A program made the position numbers and the translations under genes. This document shows, piece by piece, positions 11,544-23,432 of a stretch of DNA of 64,000 bases (within the stretch, counting starts at the first letter, position 1; each line of letters starts with the position of its first letter). The notes below the pieces were generated by a model. It saw only the letters and a program-made list of their open reading frames with translations, searched no databases and was not told the DNA's origin. Source of the stretch: Pyrrhoderma lamaoense (lineage: Eukaryota; Basidiomycota; Agaricomycetes; Hymenochaetales; Hymenochaetaceae); NCBI GenBank assembly GCA_002794735.1, contig NBAZ01000038.1, forward strand, positions 43,874 to 107,873, written 5' to 3'.

Positions 11544-12655
11544 TTATTCGTCGTCGTCGTCGTCGTTGCCATCGTCACCAAGGACGAACACGTCCTCGTC
11601 GTCTTTCATTCTCGTTCTCGTTCCAGAATCCTCGTCCTCATCTTCATCCGAGCCCGAGATTGAATGTGAATGTGAATATGATCGTGAGCCGCGTGAGTTC
11701 GTATGCGAAAATCTATCAGTATCCGTGGTCGTACTTGTATATCCATATTCATATCTATGCGAAGCTGGTACAGGAGTAGCAGTAGAAGACAAACTGATAG
11801 AGTTATACTCTCTCTCGTTCTCGGACCCTGTTCCGGGGGTTTTACTATGCTTATCAGGATTGGGATTAACAGTATGAACAGAATTAGCAGAATTAGTAGG
11901 AGTAAAGGTGGGTGTAATGTGGATGTAGGGATTTTTAGTGGTGTTATTCCTGGAGGTATTCTCGGTATTATTAGAACTAGAACTAGAAATATAATTATTA
12001 TTGTTATTGGGATTTTTAGGATGGTTTTTATTGGGAACGATATTAGCTTTGATATTCAGAATATCGTTTGTGATATGAGTATAGTCTTTGATCCCGAACT
12101 TGGACTCGGACTCAGTTTCAGTTTCGAGATCGATTTTTGGATTGAGATTGGCTGTGGGATTGGGAGAGAAGGTTATCCATGGTTTACGAAAGGTTGATGT
12201 GTACGTATACGGACGACCAAGTCGATCAAGATTAGCTGGGAACCTCGGTTTCGGATCAGGTTTAGTACTCGAATTAGATATCGATTTGTTCCCGGGAGAG
12301 GAGGAGGAAGAGGAAGAAGAGGAAGGGGAGAGGAAGTCTTTAGCAGATAGACAGCGCATACACGTTGGGTAGGTGGATAATCTTGGATTTTGGGATAAAC
12401 ATGGGGCGCAAATCAGACGTGAGCAGCATGGAGTGACGAATATGCCTGGATCCAGACGCAGGTGCTCGTCATTGTCATCAAGTTCAGAGTCTTGGTTATG
12501 AGCTTCTCGAAGCTCTTGTGAGTGGTCAGCGACATTTAGACGTTGCTGGAGTTGTGAGCGAGAGGGAGTAGCGCCAAGAGGGTTAGAAGGGGAAGGAGGA
12601 TTGAGCCGGAGCAAGAGAGACAGATGCTAGCACTCGGATTGATTGACGTCGACAT
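11544..12655 (-). pseudogene. Zinc-finger Ser/Asn-rich protein, copy A (5' frameshift)
   Basis: ATG at 12655 opens MSTSINPSASICLSCSGS with the first CxxC but runs into the wrong frame. The long frame (11544-12614, no ATG) carries the rest: LDPGIFVTPCCSRLICAPC, LSTYPTCMRCLSAKDFLS, a 250-residue Ser/Asn/Thr-rich region and an acidic end EDVFVLGDDGNDDDDDE. Block B has five C where A has four (12589-12592, G on plus); adding one C restores the frame. The Cys pattern (CxxC, CC...CxxC, CxxC) and ICAPCLSQNPRLSTYPTC resemble the N-terminal zinc finger of fungal LysM-domain proteins, but no LysM is seen. Either a pseudogene or a sequence error. Confidence 0.65.
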
Positions 12656-12745
12656 GATGTTTTTTGAAAAAGGCAAGAGAGAGAGAGACGGGACAGGAAC
12701 GAGGGTGACAGAAGCAACACTCGAAAGACTCCGAATGGGAACTAG

Positions 12746-13439
12746 TGACGGCATTGAGTAAGTGGATTGATTACATAACAGCCTTCATGGACCCATTTCG
12801 GGATATCAAATAGTTTTCTGTGTTTCTCTGAAGACGCACAACTGTCGTTTCGAATATGCACTCACTACGGCAACGTCTAAATGCAGCGGACAACCGCCGA
12901 TCTTTGGGAAAATAGGCAGGAAGAGGGAGAGGGAAGAAACAAGGGACAGAGAAGTCGAAGGCGAGGTGCATGTGCCGTGTGTGTGTGTGTGTGTATGTGT
13001 GTGCGTATAGAGTTTACGGTGTTGGACAAGTCGGACAGCTCGCACAGTGGACGAAGGGAGAGGGATCGTATGCTGCCTGCTCTATTATTAAATAAAGAGT
13101 GCGAGTCCGTCGAGCCGAGGAAGTTAATGCTCGCGTCCCCCCCACTCTACGAGCATATTTCTCACATCCGTCCTCTCTCTCTCCCCCCCCTCTCAAGCTC
13201 AGCCCCGCTCTCACTCCCCTCGACGGCGAGTAGGATACTTAAGCAATCCGCTCTCCCAATTCGTATCATTCTCTCTCCCCTCCCTTGCCTTACTAGGTCG
13301 GTCGCCCCCCCTTCTTTCTTTCTTTAGTCTCTCCTCCCCCGTCTCTCCATCAGCTACATCAATTCCTAAAAAAAGGAGGGAAAAGTAGCACCGCCGCTCC
13401 ACTTTCACTTTCCTCTTCCGTGCACTTTCGCCGCTCTCC
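12746..13439. promoter_or_regulatory. Divergent intergenic region with simple repeats
   Basis: Lies between the zinc-finger copy A (-) and the 7TM gene (+). Contains a (GT)n tract at about 12978-13003 and CT-rich pyrimidine tracts up to the 7TM start, typical of a fungal promoter/5' UTR. No precise element can be assigned. Confidence 0.4.
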
Positions 13440-14842
13440 ATGTCGGGAAACATTTCCGACCCTTCAACATGGGCTCCTCCAGGCGAGACTTCCCAAGACC
13501 TCTGGCTAGAAAGATCAAACTTTGTCGGCGTAGTCCTCTCCTCTGTAGCCTACGGCGTCCACCTCACTCTCTACCTCTTCGTCCTTCACCACCTCATAGC
13601 TCACCCTTCGACCCGTTCTTCCTCTCCTCCTATTCACCATAACAATCACCACCATGGCAATAATAACTACTATGCAGCTGCTGTCAGACAAAGTCGTCGA
13701 ATATCCTGGCCTTTAGTACTCTATATCACTTGGAACTTTGTCCTAGGCACATTTGGTATCGCTGCCGAAGCCAAGTTTAACGAGCTGACCTTCGTCGATG
13801 CACGCAATTTCCCCGGTGGTCCTAATGCTTTTGTCAACTCAGAGTATGGTGATTTTGTAAACATGTTTGGGACCGTTGCGTATGTGATCTTGCAGTGGTC
13901 TGCAGATGCGCTCGTGGTGCGTTTCCCCCGTCCTTTTATGTTTTTTTCTTTGTTATCGAGATCCTTTGGAGTGAGATAACTGATACTTCAATTTACTTCC
14001 GTCGTACGTACATGTACATACAGATCTACCGATTCTGGTTAATTTACAACTTCAATTATTGGATTGCTCTATTCCCTTGCTTAATGCTCCTAGGCTCATT
14101 CTGTACGTGTCCCCTTTCCTACACTCCCATAAACCTTTTTCTCATCGTATCATTCATCTTACTAACCTAATATGACATTGGCTTTCTCTCTCACTCACGA
14201 TTCACACGCGCGATTACTACTACTTGTGTATGTGCATACACATCGGTGAATGACCCCTTGCAAATCTCGGATAATCACGATAAATTTAAACGAAAAACTC
14301 AAACCTTAACCTCGCATCTACCGATCCTCCTCCGAATCTATGGATTCATCCCAACCGCTCTGCATCTTACTATGTTTCCATCTCTCTCCAAAACTAATGC
14401 AGGCATGGGCGTCCTCCTTCTCTTCCAACTGACCCAACCGTCCGCAAACCTATGGACAAAGACGACTCTCAACTTTGGGATCCCATACTGGTCCATCTCA
14501 GCCTCCCTCAACATCCTCGTCACATCCCTCATCGTCCTCCGCCTCCTCCTCATCCGAGCCCGGACGCGCGCCGTCCTGAGCAAGTCCCACTCACGTACAT
14601 ACACCTCCATAGCAGCCATGCTCGTCGAGTCCGCCTTCCTCTACTCCGCCACCGCCCTGATCTTCATCATCACCTACGCCCGTGGCGGCGCAGGCTCGTC
14701 AACAGGGAACGGGAGCGGAGTAGCAAGTCTAGGCGTCCAGAATCTGGTGTTACCCGTACTCGGACAAGTCCAGGCCGTCAGTCCGCTGTTGATCATGTGG
14801 AGAGTGGCGAGGGCCAGGCGATTTGTAGGGAGGCGATGTTGA
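13440..14842 (+). CDS. Seven-helix membrane protein
   Basis: Exons 13440-13916, 14024-14102 and 14403-14842; phases close, giving 331 aa to the first stop. Hydrophobic segments: GVVLSSVAYGVHLTLYLFVL, WPLVLYITWNFVLGTFGIA, MFGTVAYVILQWSADALV, NYWIALFPCLMLLGSFCM, ISASLNILVTSLIVLRLLL, AMLVESAFLYSATALIFII and LGQVQAVSPLLIMW, seven in all. RFWLIYNFNYWI and KSHSRTYTSIAAMLVESA are hallmarks I associate with a multicopy membrane-protein family of mushroom-forming fungi whose function is unknown. Relatives run through RVARGRA at the stretch where this frame reads RVARARRFVGRRC and stops. The following long frame is probably the real C-terminus (see next entry). Confidence 0.85.
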
Positions 14843-16185
14843 CGAGTGAGGGCGATATGAGTCCGAGTAAGATTTCGTGGAGGCGGAGTGTGATTTATTC
14901 GAATGGGACGGTTAGTACGACTGCTACTACTGCTACTACTACTGGTGGAGGAGGAGGGGTTGGGACTCAGACGATGCAGTCCACGGCTACTTCGGGCACT
15001 ACGGGCACCGGTGGAACTAGTCGGACTGGGGGAAGTAGTAAGAGGAAGATGAGGTGGGGAATCGGGATGGGCATGGGGATGAGTATGGGCATTGGGATTG
15101 GGAAAGGAAAGAAGATGAGGAGGAAGTACTCGTTCTCTGACGTTAGTGGTAAAGCGGGTCAATTGGATACGACGTTTAGTACGTTTAGCGTTCAGTCTTC
15201 CTTGGCTGGAGATGGTGTCGCCCATATTGGTGGTAATGGTAACGGTATTGGTGGAGGAGGAGGTGAGGGAGGGAAAAAGTTTGGTGCTGGGGTTGGTACT
15301 CGTGAGAATATCCAACTTGAACTTCAACATCAGACATCTTCGTCTTCCTCTGGGTTACGTATGCGTGGTATCAGTGGAGACTCTAGAGATGACAGGTCGG
15401 ACGATAAAGATTCGTGGATGGGTGCGTTTGGAGGAGGTGGTGGTGGAGGAGGGGAAGAAGGAGGGGAATGGGAGATGATGGACGTTGTTACAAAGAAGAA
15501 AAACAGGTTCGGGAATGAGTATGAGGACTATGAGGAGGAGGAGGAGGACGAAGACGAGAAAGAGGGTGTAGATGTACTACACTCGCCTATCACGATCTCA
15601 CATACCCAGACCCAACATTCTCCGTATATCTTCACGTCACCTCATGCACCCTTTGCACCACCAGCCCTTCATAACGATAACATTTTCACGTCTCCTCCGT
15701 TGACTTATCCTAATACTATCCCTAATACGAATGTTAACAGTAATAGTAACGCCCACTCGGCGTCACCGATGAACAACTCTCCTTTCTCCGTCCCCGTCCC
15801 TGTCCCCGTCCCGCCGCTCTCACCGATCTCGCCCGCGACTCTATCACCCACGATCAAGGTTCGAGAAACGGTTGACAGTCGGGACCGGGACCGAGGGCTA
15901 GTAGTATCTATCGAGAGGAACGGGAGTGTCGGTTCAGCTACAGGTGGGGTAGTGGGGAGGACGGCGGCTGTTAGGCCCGTTGAGATCGTTGTTGAGAGGG
16001 AGGTGGACGTCGAGGTGGATGATGGTGTCTTCTTTGGTGACGGTCGTGGTGGTGCGAGGACTGGGGCTGGGAATGGGACTGGGAGGCTGAAGCCTAGGAC
16101 GTTAGGTGGGAGGACGGTTGTTGTTCCTACGTCTGTCAACGGTCCTATACATGGGACTGGGTTAGGGACTGGGAGCGCTGTGTAG
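14836..16185 (+). CDS. Probable C-terminal tail of the 7TM protein, out of frame as given
   Basis: Open for about 450 codons to a stop at 16185 in a different frame from the 7TM exon. It reads SEGDMSPSKISWRRSVIYSN, then Gly/Ser/Thr-rich tracts (GGGGGVGTQ, GMGMGMSMGIGIGKGKKMR), an acidic stretch EDYEEEEEDEDEKEG and a Pro/Val-rich part, as expected of a disordered cytoplasmic tail. One extra G in the GGG run at 14811-14813 (or at about 14828-14830) would turn RVARARR into RVARGQAICREAMLTSEGD and make one 779-aa protein whose total length is an exact multiple of three. Otherwise an ATG at 14836 overlapping the upstream stop would be needed. Long frames on the opposite strand here are composition shadows. 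Confidence 0.5.
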   Translation: MLTSEGDMSPSKISWRRSVIYSNGTVSTTATTATTTGGGGGVGTQTMQSTATSGTTGTGGTSRTGGSSKRKMRWGIGMGMGMSMGIGIGKGKKMRRKYSFSDVSGKAGQLDTTFSTFSVQSSLAGDGVAHIGGNGNGIGGGGGEGGKKFGAGVGTRENIQLELQHQTSSSSSGLRMRGISGDSRDDRSDDKDSWMGAFGGGGGGGGEEGGEWEMMDVVTKKKNRFGNEYEDYEEEEEDEDEKEGVDVLHSPITISHTQTQHSPYIFTSPHAPFAPPALHNDNIFTSPPLTYPNTIPNTNVNSNSNAHSASPMNNSPFSVPVPVPVPPLSPISPATLSPTIKVRETVDSRDRDRGLVVSIERNGSVGSATGGVVGRTAAVRPVEIVVEREVDVEVDDGVFFGDGRGGARTGAGNGTGRLKPRTLGGRTVVVPTSVNGPIHGTGLGTGSAV

Positions 16186-17034
16186 ATACCCCCCCCCCCC
16201 CTTTGTCTCTCTCTCCCTCTCTCTCTCTTTTGATACCTTACCCTTCCTACTTTCTCTTTATTCCTCTTTATTCATTTTTTTTTACCGTAGCTTTATTTTT
16301 CATTTTCTTCTTCGTCCTTTTTATGAGTTAGGAAAGAGAGGCTGAGGCTCCTTGATGGTTTTCTGGAGCGAAGGAAAGGAAGAGGGGGGGGGGGGGGAAG
16401 AGTTCAAAGGTCTTTTTTGATAACTTGATAATTTGAGATACAAGTCCATCTACGGTCTCCTCTCTCCTCTGCCCTCTTCTCCTGTAGCCCTCCTTTTCTG
16501 ATGCTGATAACTGTGTTTTATCTTTCCTTTCTTTGAACCGTCTTAAAAACCTGGTGTAACTCTCCCTCTGTGTATTACTTCCGTATGTTTTTTTTTTTCC
16601 TTTTTTCTTGTTGACAAGTCCGACAGTCCCATGTATTCTCTCGCTTTTCCACTTTTCCACTCTTCTTCCCTTTCTTCCCTTTCTGCCTTTTTTTATGTGT
16701 TCTTACTTTAGCATTGATCGAAGGTCTATTTCTCATGTCTCTGCCCCTCCCCCCCCTTCGCCTCTCGGCCGCTCACTCCCTAACTTCAACATCGGACTCC
16801 CATTCGTTTTTTTTCATAGGTCTTAGTTCTCAGTTCATGTATATCAATATCGTCAGATCCATTTGAGACATGAATGGTTTTCTCTTCTCTTCTCTCCGCC
16901 GTTTTCTATCTCTCTTTGTCTCTCACTCGCTCGGGAATACTCGTGACTGCTGTAACGATTCTTACTTTTTTTTTGATGATGATGATGTTGTAATCGTTCT
17001 CGTTCTCGTTCTCTCTTTCTCTTTCTCTTTCTCT

Positions 17035-17066
<32 letters not shown>

Positions 17067-20000
17067 TGCACTCTGATCAAATTGACATTCCCATTCCTGA
17101 CACATAACTTTTTTTTGTAACTTTTACTTGTGTACAGTGTACAGTGTTTTAAGAAAAGAAAAGAAAAAAATATAACATTTTTTTTGTTGCAAAGAGATCG
17201 ATCAGTCTCACTCGTACACCATACCATTTTCAAGTCAAAGTACAATAATAATAATAATAGTTAATAATAATGTAACGTAATGTACTGTATACAAGTAGTC
17301 TAAAGTCTTTAAGTGAGTGGACAGGAATGACTAACCCCTTCCCTCCACAATCTCCCTGGGTATCAATATATCATTAATATGTTGGACGTGTGCTTGAGTC
17401 CAAGAAGTCAAAAGTCAGAGGTCAGAGGTCAGAAGATTAGACTAGGTCTGACTCTCTTTAGTTTAACGCGATTCTCCTCCCCCCTTTGTGTCCCGGCTTT
17501 TATTATTATTAATATTATTATTATTATTATCTCATTACGATAATGCCGATCCTGTGGTCTACTAGTGTCTAGAACTAGTTATACGTTAAATATATATACT
17601 ACTAGAACCATGAGACGCATGATGTATTGGTACATATAAAATTTGCTTTTCTGAACGTTTGGAAGTTGATAATGTTATAAGTATACGTATCGTCATTGTA
17701 AGTCATGATCTTATAAGTCATGATCATCTCTTCTCTGGTCAATTCTGAGAGAGTCTACTAGTAATGGATGTCATAATCACACAAGTCTTACACGCTAAAC
17801 GCTAACTAGGTAAAAGCTAGCGAGTTTTCTACGTTTTCCTGACACTTTCCTTATACCGATATTGGTGTCGATATGAATATGATATGAAATGGTATTGTTG
17901 ATGATTATTCACTTATAATCTATACGCTAACTATAGGTTGGTACAAAGTTCTTCAGGCACGCTCCCCCCCCCCCGGAGACTATGTGTCAGTACATAGTAC
18001 ATCGCTAGTCCCTTCGCGCCACTAAACAAGGTCAAGAAAAAAATAGCGCACATGTACATATGTACATTTTGTCATACAATGGCGTTGGCGTTGGCCGTCG
18101 TACGTGTACGTGTACGATATGTGAGGTGCTACGTATAAACGTCAGATCTCGTTTTCTTCTGTATGATTCTTTTGACGATGTTTGGGTGGGGGCTTGGGGT
18201 CTATTCTCCGAGGGGGCTCACTTCCTCCGATCCTCTCAATCTTCCATCCATCCACTCTTCTTTCCTTTCTTTTAGGTTTTATGTCCGGTTCCGAGGACTA
18301 TGATGGTATCGCGACATAAAGAAGAACGCGTATAATAGAAATTCAAGAATAAAGGAGGAGTAGAGAAGGATATAGGGGCCTTTATGATGAATGCGGGACA
18401 AACTTTTGTAAGAAAAGGAGAGAGAAAAGGAGGGAGTAGAAAGTATAGAAAAGAAGAGAAGAGAAGGGGGGGAAGGGTCGTAAATAAGTACCTTAAGTAA
18501 GGAGAAACGAAGACTTGAAGGCGGAAGACATATTGAAAAAGTTCTGAACTTTACAAATTTGGTTTTTTGTTTGAAGTACCAGAAGGTTATAGATTAAGTT
18601 AGTAGTTTATATTAGACTTGGAAGAGATACTCTGCTAAGGTACACACATGCCGATGTATTGGAGGGCCACATGCATAAGGTACACTGTACAGTATACAGT
18701 ATACATGCCGCACGGATACAATTGGACCGAAATATAGATGTTAATGTTAGTATAACTTATATGTGTTGACTTTTAAATAGCTTAGAGATGGGTACGGATA
18801 GAATTAGATACAAAGATATGAGATAACTTACAAATGCAACTGGACGTTATGAATATTGAGCAGTTGCGGGACAGCCTACTAAGAAGCACTTGAGAAGCGA
18901 ATACTAATTACTAGTTATTAAACCTTTACCAAAGTTTAACACACCTACACACATACACTTACACAAATAAACTAAACTTCAGCACTGGACCTTTATCGCC
19001 TCGGTGTTTCCAGTAAAAGTACTCACGAGTTTGTAACATTACAAATCCCAAGTTTTTTATCATTCAAAATAAGAAAAAAGGCTAGTAAAGTGGTTATTAA
19101 TCCTTACCCCGCATGATTTGCAATACTAACAATATACACACCCTTCCCACTCCCGGAAGCAACTTGAACGATATTACAGTGAGAAACTTAAGCCATGGTC
19201 TTTCACTATACTCCATCTACTATATGATCTTCCACGAGCTTACTATTTGTACACGTATCTGTTATCAAAAGAGTTTAATACACATTTCTAAGTATAACTT
19301 AACATGCTGACCCTTCTTTCATTTCACTAATACAACGAAGAACCGTAGCCTTACCTCTCGGGGTAAAGATAAGTGAAAAAGGAGAGAGGGGTGGGGAGAT
19401 AGATTAATTTAGCTGTACATATCAGGACGAATGCTTTAATACAACCTGTGTATCTGCCCTAGGACGTTTGTCATGGACCCATTCCACCTGTTTCAATCCA
19501 GCCACACAGTGTCCCGAGATAATAGTAGACATGTACAACTTTCTTGCCTATGCATCTTTGAAAATACAATTTCAATATTTATCATGATGTGCATACACAT
19601 GAGTATATTTATATGTATATTTGTATATGGAGGAAACTTAGTAACCGGGTCGAAGCCAGGTATCAGAAGTTAGGAGTCAGGGGTCAGAAACCAAGATTTC
19701 AAGAGTTAAGGATGAAGGGCGACTAGGAACCAGGAACTTGGGTTGTCAACTTAGGTCGCTATGTAGATACATGTATCAGTCACCGCTAACTCACTCATTA
19801 TAAAGACAGATGGACTCAGAACTTGGTGTTCGAAGTGGTTGGTGTGAGAAAGAGAGTGAGACTACCAATGTGTATTTCCCATACTTGTGTGTGGTCACGT
19901 AATTGTGTGTATGTGCATGTTTATGTATATATGTAGTTGTGAAGATTAGATGGTTCTCAGGCCCCTCCTTTTTACACCTTGAAAGGTCTAGTATCGTCAG

Positions 20001-20685
20001 GGCTGGGATAACAATAGTCTTTTACTCTCTAGGAATTGAATTTAGTTTACAATCACTTCTTTTTAATGATCCTCTCATTTTCTCTAAACTATCAGTCCTG
20101 CTCTCATCCCATCCCTTGTAAAGATTGATTCTAGCTCCCTGTACGCTCAGCGTCACGGCTTCAGATCTCTATTCTCAATACCCCAGACTTTTATACTATC
20201 TGTCCATACTCACAGAGGAAGAGAGAATATTTGAATCGTCCATCGAGTACTAGATACTCTTCACTGAGTCTTTCATACCTCTCATGTTCTTACTCCCTAT
20301 TCTCTTCTGTACCTCAGGATATCTCTAAAGAACGTTCAAGTATCTGTAATACTTATCTGTCCATTTTATCTGTCCAAGCTCTTTTCAATCACAACATCTC
20401 GTACAACTGGATAGACTACTCCGGATCGGTTAGAGGCTATTAGGCTTCCAGAAGACATCCTTGCCTTGGTAGATACTTGTTCCTCGATCCTCCAATAATC
20501 CTTTGTACAAAACAATAATACAATTTAGTTGCGGTTGCGAAAAGAACAATCTAGTCAAGACTATGATATGGAAAAAGGAGGCATCATTAATAAATACACA
20601 AAGCTACTGAACTAGAATACATTATACAATAGCGGCTAGTCATTATCATTACATTAATTTGTTCTGTCTACTATATTAAGCCACT
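16186..20685. other. Large intergenic region, low-complexity sequence
   Basis: No supported gene in 4.5 kb. It starts with 13 C at about 16189-16201 and has 14 G at about 16384-16397. CTTTCT and CT repeats fill about 17005-17070 and ATT repeats about 17505-17532; runs of AGTCAGAGGTCAG-type repeats occur near 17405-17430 and 19660-19690. The short frames here are built from these repeats. The right end is the 3' flank of SDS22. Confidence 0.55.
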
Positions 20686-22401
20686 TCAAAACTTCTTCAC
20701 AAACCTGTGTGAGAATTAACGCGTGAGTAAACAAAAGGGAGTAAGCGAATTATCACTCAGGAATGTTCAAGACTTACGTCGCATCGATCTGCTTTAGCTG
20801 AGGTAGCGCCAATGAAATCTTCCGTCTATATGCAGTCCCTTCTGTACGTTGCACAGGATTATGTTCCAAGTAAATAGTTTCCAAATCCTTCTTATCTCCC
20901 AATTGACGCTCTAAACCTTCAAGTGACGATATTTGATTCCCAGAAGCCTGGAAAAAACAAAGCTTGGCGTCAGCTTGACGTATTTGCATGGGTGGCCTCC
21001 CACTGTAAGAGAAAAAAACATATGATATTACCCAAACTTCCTCGAGGGAGCTAAGGTGCTCAAGACCCTCTATACTTTGTATAAAGTTATTCCCGATGTC
21101 AAGTACACGCAGTTTTTTCTATATAAAGAGATCATGATAGTTTGTATCAGAAAGGGGAATGGTGAATGGAAGCCCTAAGACAAGTTGATAAACTTACGTT
21201 CTTTTCTAAGCCTTCTATTCGTTTGATTCCGTTATGACTGATATAAAATTCTTCGAGATCCGAGAGTTCTTCCAGTCCTTCGATTTTTTCTATACGATTG
21301 GATTGGATGGAAAGTATTTTAAGTTTATGGAGTTTATCAAGCCCCTTTATAGGTAAGCAGATACGTGGCGTGAAGAGGCAGATTATGGAAATAGGAGTAA
21401 AGAATGACATTAGTGTGGGTAGAAAGATGGGATGATGGTTATGTATGCACACCTCAAGCTTGGCAATCTTATTTTTTCCCAACCAAAGCTCTTCAAGGTT
21501 CACTAGTTCCTCCAGATTTTCGATTTTCTATGGGAAGAATAGTGTAAGTTAACAACTTTAACAATGAAAGAATGAACTTATAGCTTACCCTTATTCGATT
21601 CCCACCGAGTTCAAGGCTTGTCAGAGTTTGTCCAATAGGACTTAGCCCGGATATATGGGATATCTTGTTTTGAACGAAGAATATCGTACGCAACTTTGGG
21701 AAATGCGAAAGACAATCCGGAACAGCCCGCAAGAGGTTGAATGAAAGGTCCAACACTCTACCACACATATCATAATCAATCTCAGTTCGTCATCAACACA
21801 TAATTTGAAAATGTATGTTGCTTCAATGCTCACGTCATATGGCTGCATGTATTAAGAGCATTGTCGATTCCTTTGAGCTTATTATCATACAGATCAAGTT
21901 CCTCTAGTTCTCCTAAGGAGCCGAAAACATCTGGTTCAAGGACAGCGAGGTTATTCTGGCGGAGACAGAGCTTTTTGAGATATTTTCCAAACCGAGGTAG
22001 TCGAAGGTTTTGTAGACTTGATAGTCGAGAATGAACAAGTTCAATTTCCTATATTGCCATTAAGCACAAGGCATATATCATATATGCACATGAGTAATAT
22101 AATGAGTATATAATGAAGGAAATCAGGAAAAAAACAGGCGCACATCGGTGTCGTCTGGGAGGTCTGCAAGTAGGTCTTCGATAGTTGATTCGTCTTCACC
22201 ATTGTTTCCTCCGTTATCTTCGTCGTCCTCACCACCATCGCTTTCCTGGTGCTCTGGTTGCATGACTACTGTAGCATGTTTCTTCACAACATCGGTGCTC
22301 TTTTCTGTATCTTTGTTCTCGTGATTCGTATACACCTGAGAGGAGTCGTCATCACCTTGCTCAGCTACATGTACCTCTTTACCTATGGATACATCAGCCA
22401 T
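20686..22401 (-). CDS. SDS22: SDS22, PP1 regulatory LRR protein
   Basis: Eight exons on the minus strand: 22144-22401, 21834-22048, 21589-21757, 21453-21527, 21198-21344, 21032-21118, 20778-20947 and 20686-20704. All phases close: 379 aa. An acidic N-terminus of about 85 residues (EDLLADLPDDTD) precedes a chain of 22-residue leucine-rich repeats, e.g. LEELDLYDNKLKGI, LEELWLGKNKIAKLE, LKILSIQSNRIEKIEGLEEL and LEEFYISHNGIKRIEGLEK, then a C-terminal cap LPQLKQIDATFVKKF. The last exon is only 19 nt and supplies the conserved FVKKF end; the upstream frame alone would stop at QIDAT. SDS22 binds protein phosphatase 1 and helps its maturation and mitotic role in the nucleus. The first intron uses a GTGCGC donor. 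Confidence 0.95.
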
Positions 22402-23432
22402 GGTTCACGTCTATGTATCCAAACTGTGTTCGGGCATCTCTGATTTGCTTAGATGTGTTAATTTGGACTCTGAGGTCACACATTCCATATACAGTATCGC
22501 TCAAACCCTTTCTCGCCATATATGGTCATGGGAGTTCATTAGTAATCTTAGGTCTAGTATTTTACTTTAATGAAGCCGATCCGTGAGCTCAATTACAGAA
22601 ATTTCAAGAATCGATGAACAAAATTTTTTTCCCTTCACATCCATAAATTTACAGTGGCCAGCTCACCAGCTTCCACCACCATGAGCTACAATTTCTCACA
22701 AGAAAGATGAAATATTTCGTCTTTTCTATACTCAACGAACAGTGGGAAATCTCTTAATGCCGGTAGACCTAACCTGTGCTCGCCTTGATTGGTACTTTAT
22801 GCGAATGTAATTCATTCAAATGCTCTGTGGCTCAAAGAGAGAATCGAATCTTCTCACACCGACGAGGGACGAAGGGAAGCCCTTCGGGTTGTCTATTGTT
22901 GTGACATATACGCCAGAGGGTTAATGTACTTTCTCGCATACACCGACCCTCCTCTACGTGTGTATTGTCCCTCAAAGTGAAGCATACATGGTATAAAATT
23001 ATTTGATTCGTCGGAACATTGTGCAAAACATGCCTGCAAGACACCATGATGTCGCATGACTTTTCCTTGCTTTATGTGTGACAGTAATGTGTAAGTTTCA
23101 GATTCAATTATGTTTCGAGATATATGCTAATAAATGTTGTTCATACAGGTCATAAAAATCGTTCCTAGACTAGGCATACACACATAGACCGAAGATCAAA
23201 GGAGCCAAATTGGTAATACATAAAAACCAGGAGGGAAACTGTCCTTGAGAAAACCGAAAAAAGGGAGTAGTCATATACACATAGATCGTGTTGAGGGATC
23301 AAGGCCAGAGAAAAGCGAAATCACGAAACGAAGTGAAAACAAATATATACAGATGATATCCGTGTGGTCTTATAGAAGTTCCAGACTTCAATAAGAGGGT
23401 GAGCGGCCAGCACTCATGTAGTAAAGAATTAC
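22402..23432. other. Intergenic between MAF1 and SDS22
   Basis: Holds the SDS22 promoter and the MAF1 3' flank (both genes point left). Only short chance reading frames. Confidence 0.5.

Larger units (their letters stand above)
7540..12745 (-). repeat. Segmental duplication block A (inverted partner of block B)
   Basis: Read on the minus strand, this block matches 26936-31040 read on the plus strand. Order: a stretch starting CGGAGTCTTTCGAGTG, the zinc-finger gene, a shared spacer, the LRR-like gene, and about 350 bp downstream (GGTGACAAGGTGAGTTTTAT through GTTCTTTTTGTGGTTTGT). Coding and noncoding parts are both similar, so this is a DNA-level duplication. Block A is about 1.1 kb longer, mainly from extra sequence at about 10270-11220. 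Boundaries are estimated by eye. Confidence 0.85.

Noticed and set aside
12806..13045. Frames with His-Thr repeats
   Set aside because: Product of the GT dinucleotide tract in a promoter region.
14674..15330. 218-codon minus-strand frame
   Set aside because: Antisense to the 7TM exon and its tail; Ser/Thr/Pro-rich product of the Gly-rich codons on the other strand.
15705..16139. 144-codon minus-strand frame
   Set aside because: Composition shadow of the tail; Thr/Val/Pro-rich with no family motif.
16853..17245. 130-codon minus-strand frame with RERERKRKRK
   Set aside because: Encoded by the CTTTCT/CT simple repeat; no splice or start context.
16186..20685. Possible hidden transposon or long ncRNA in the large gap
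   Set aside because: No terminal repeats, target-site duplication or transposase/RT motif seen; only simple repeats. A transcript cannot be judged from sequence alone.
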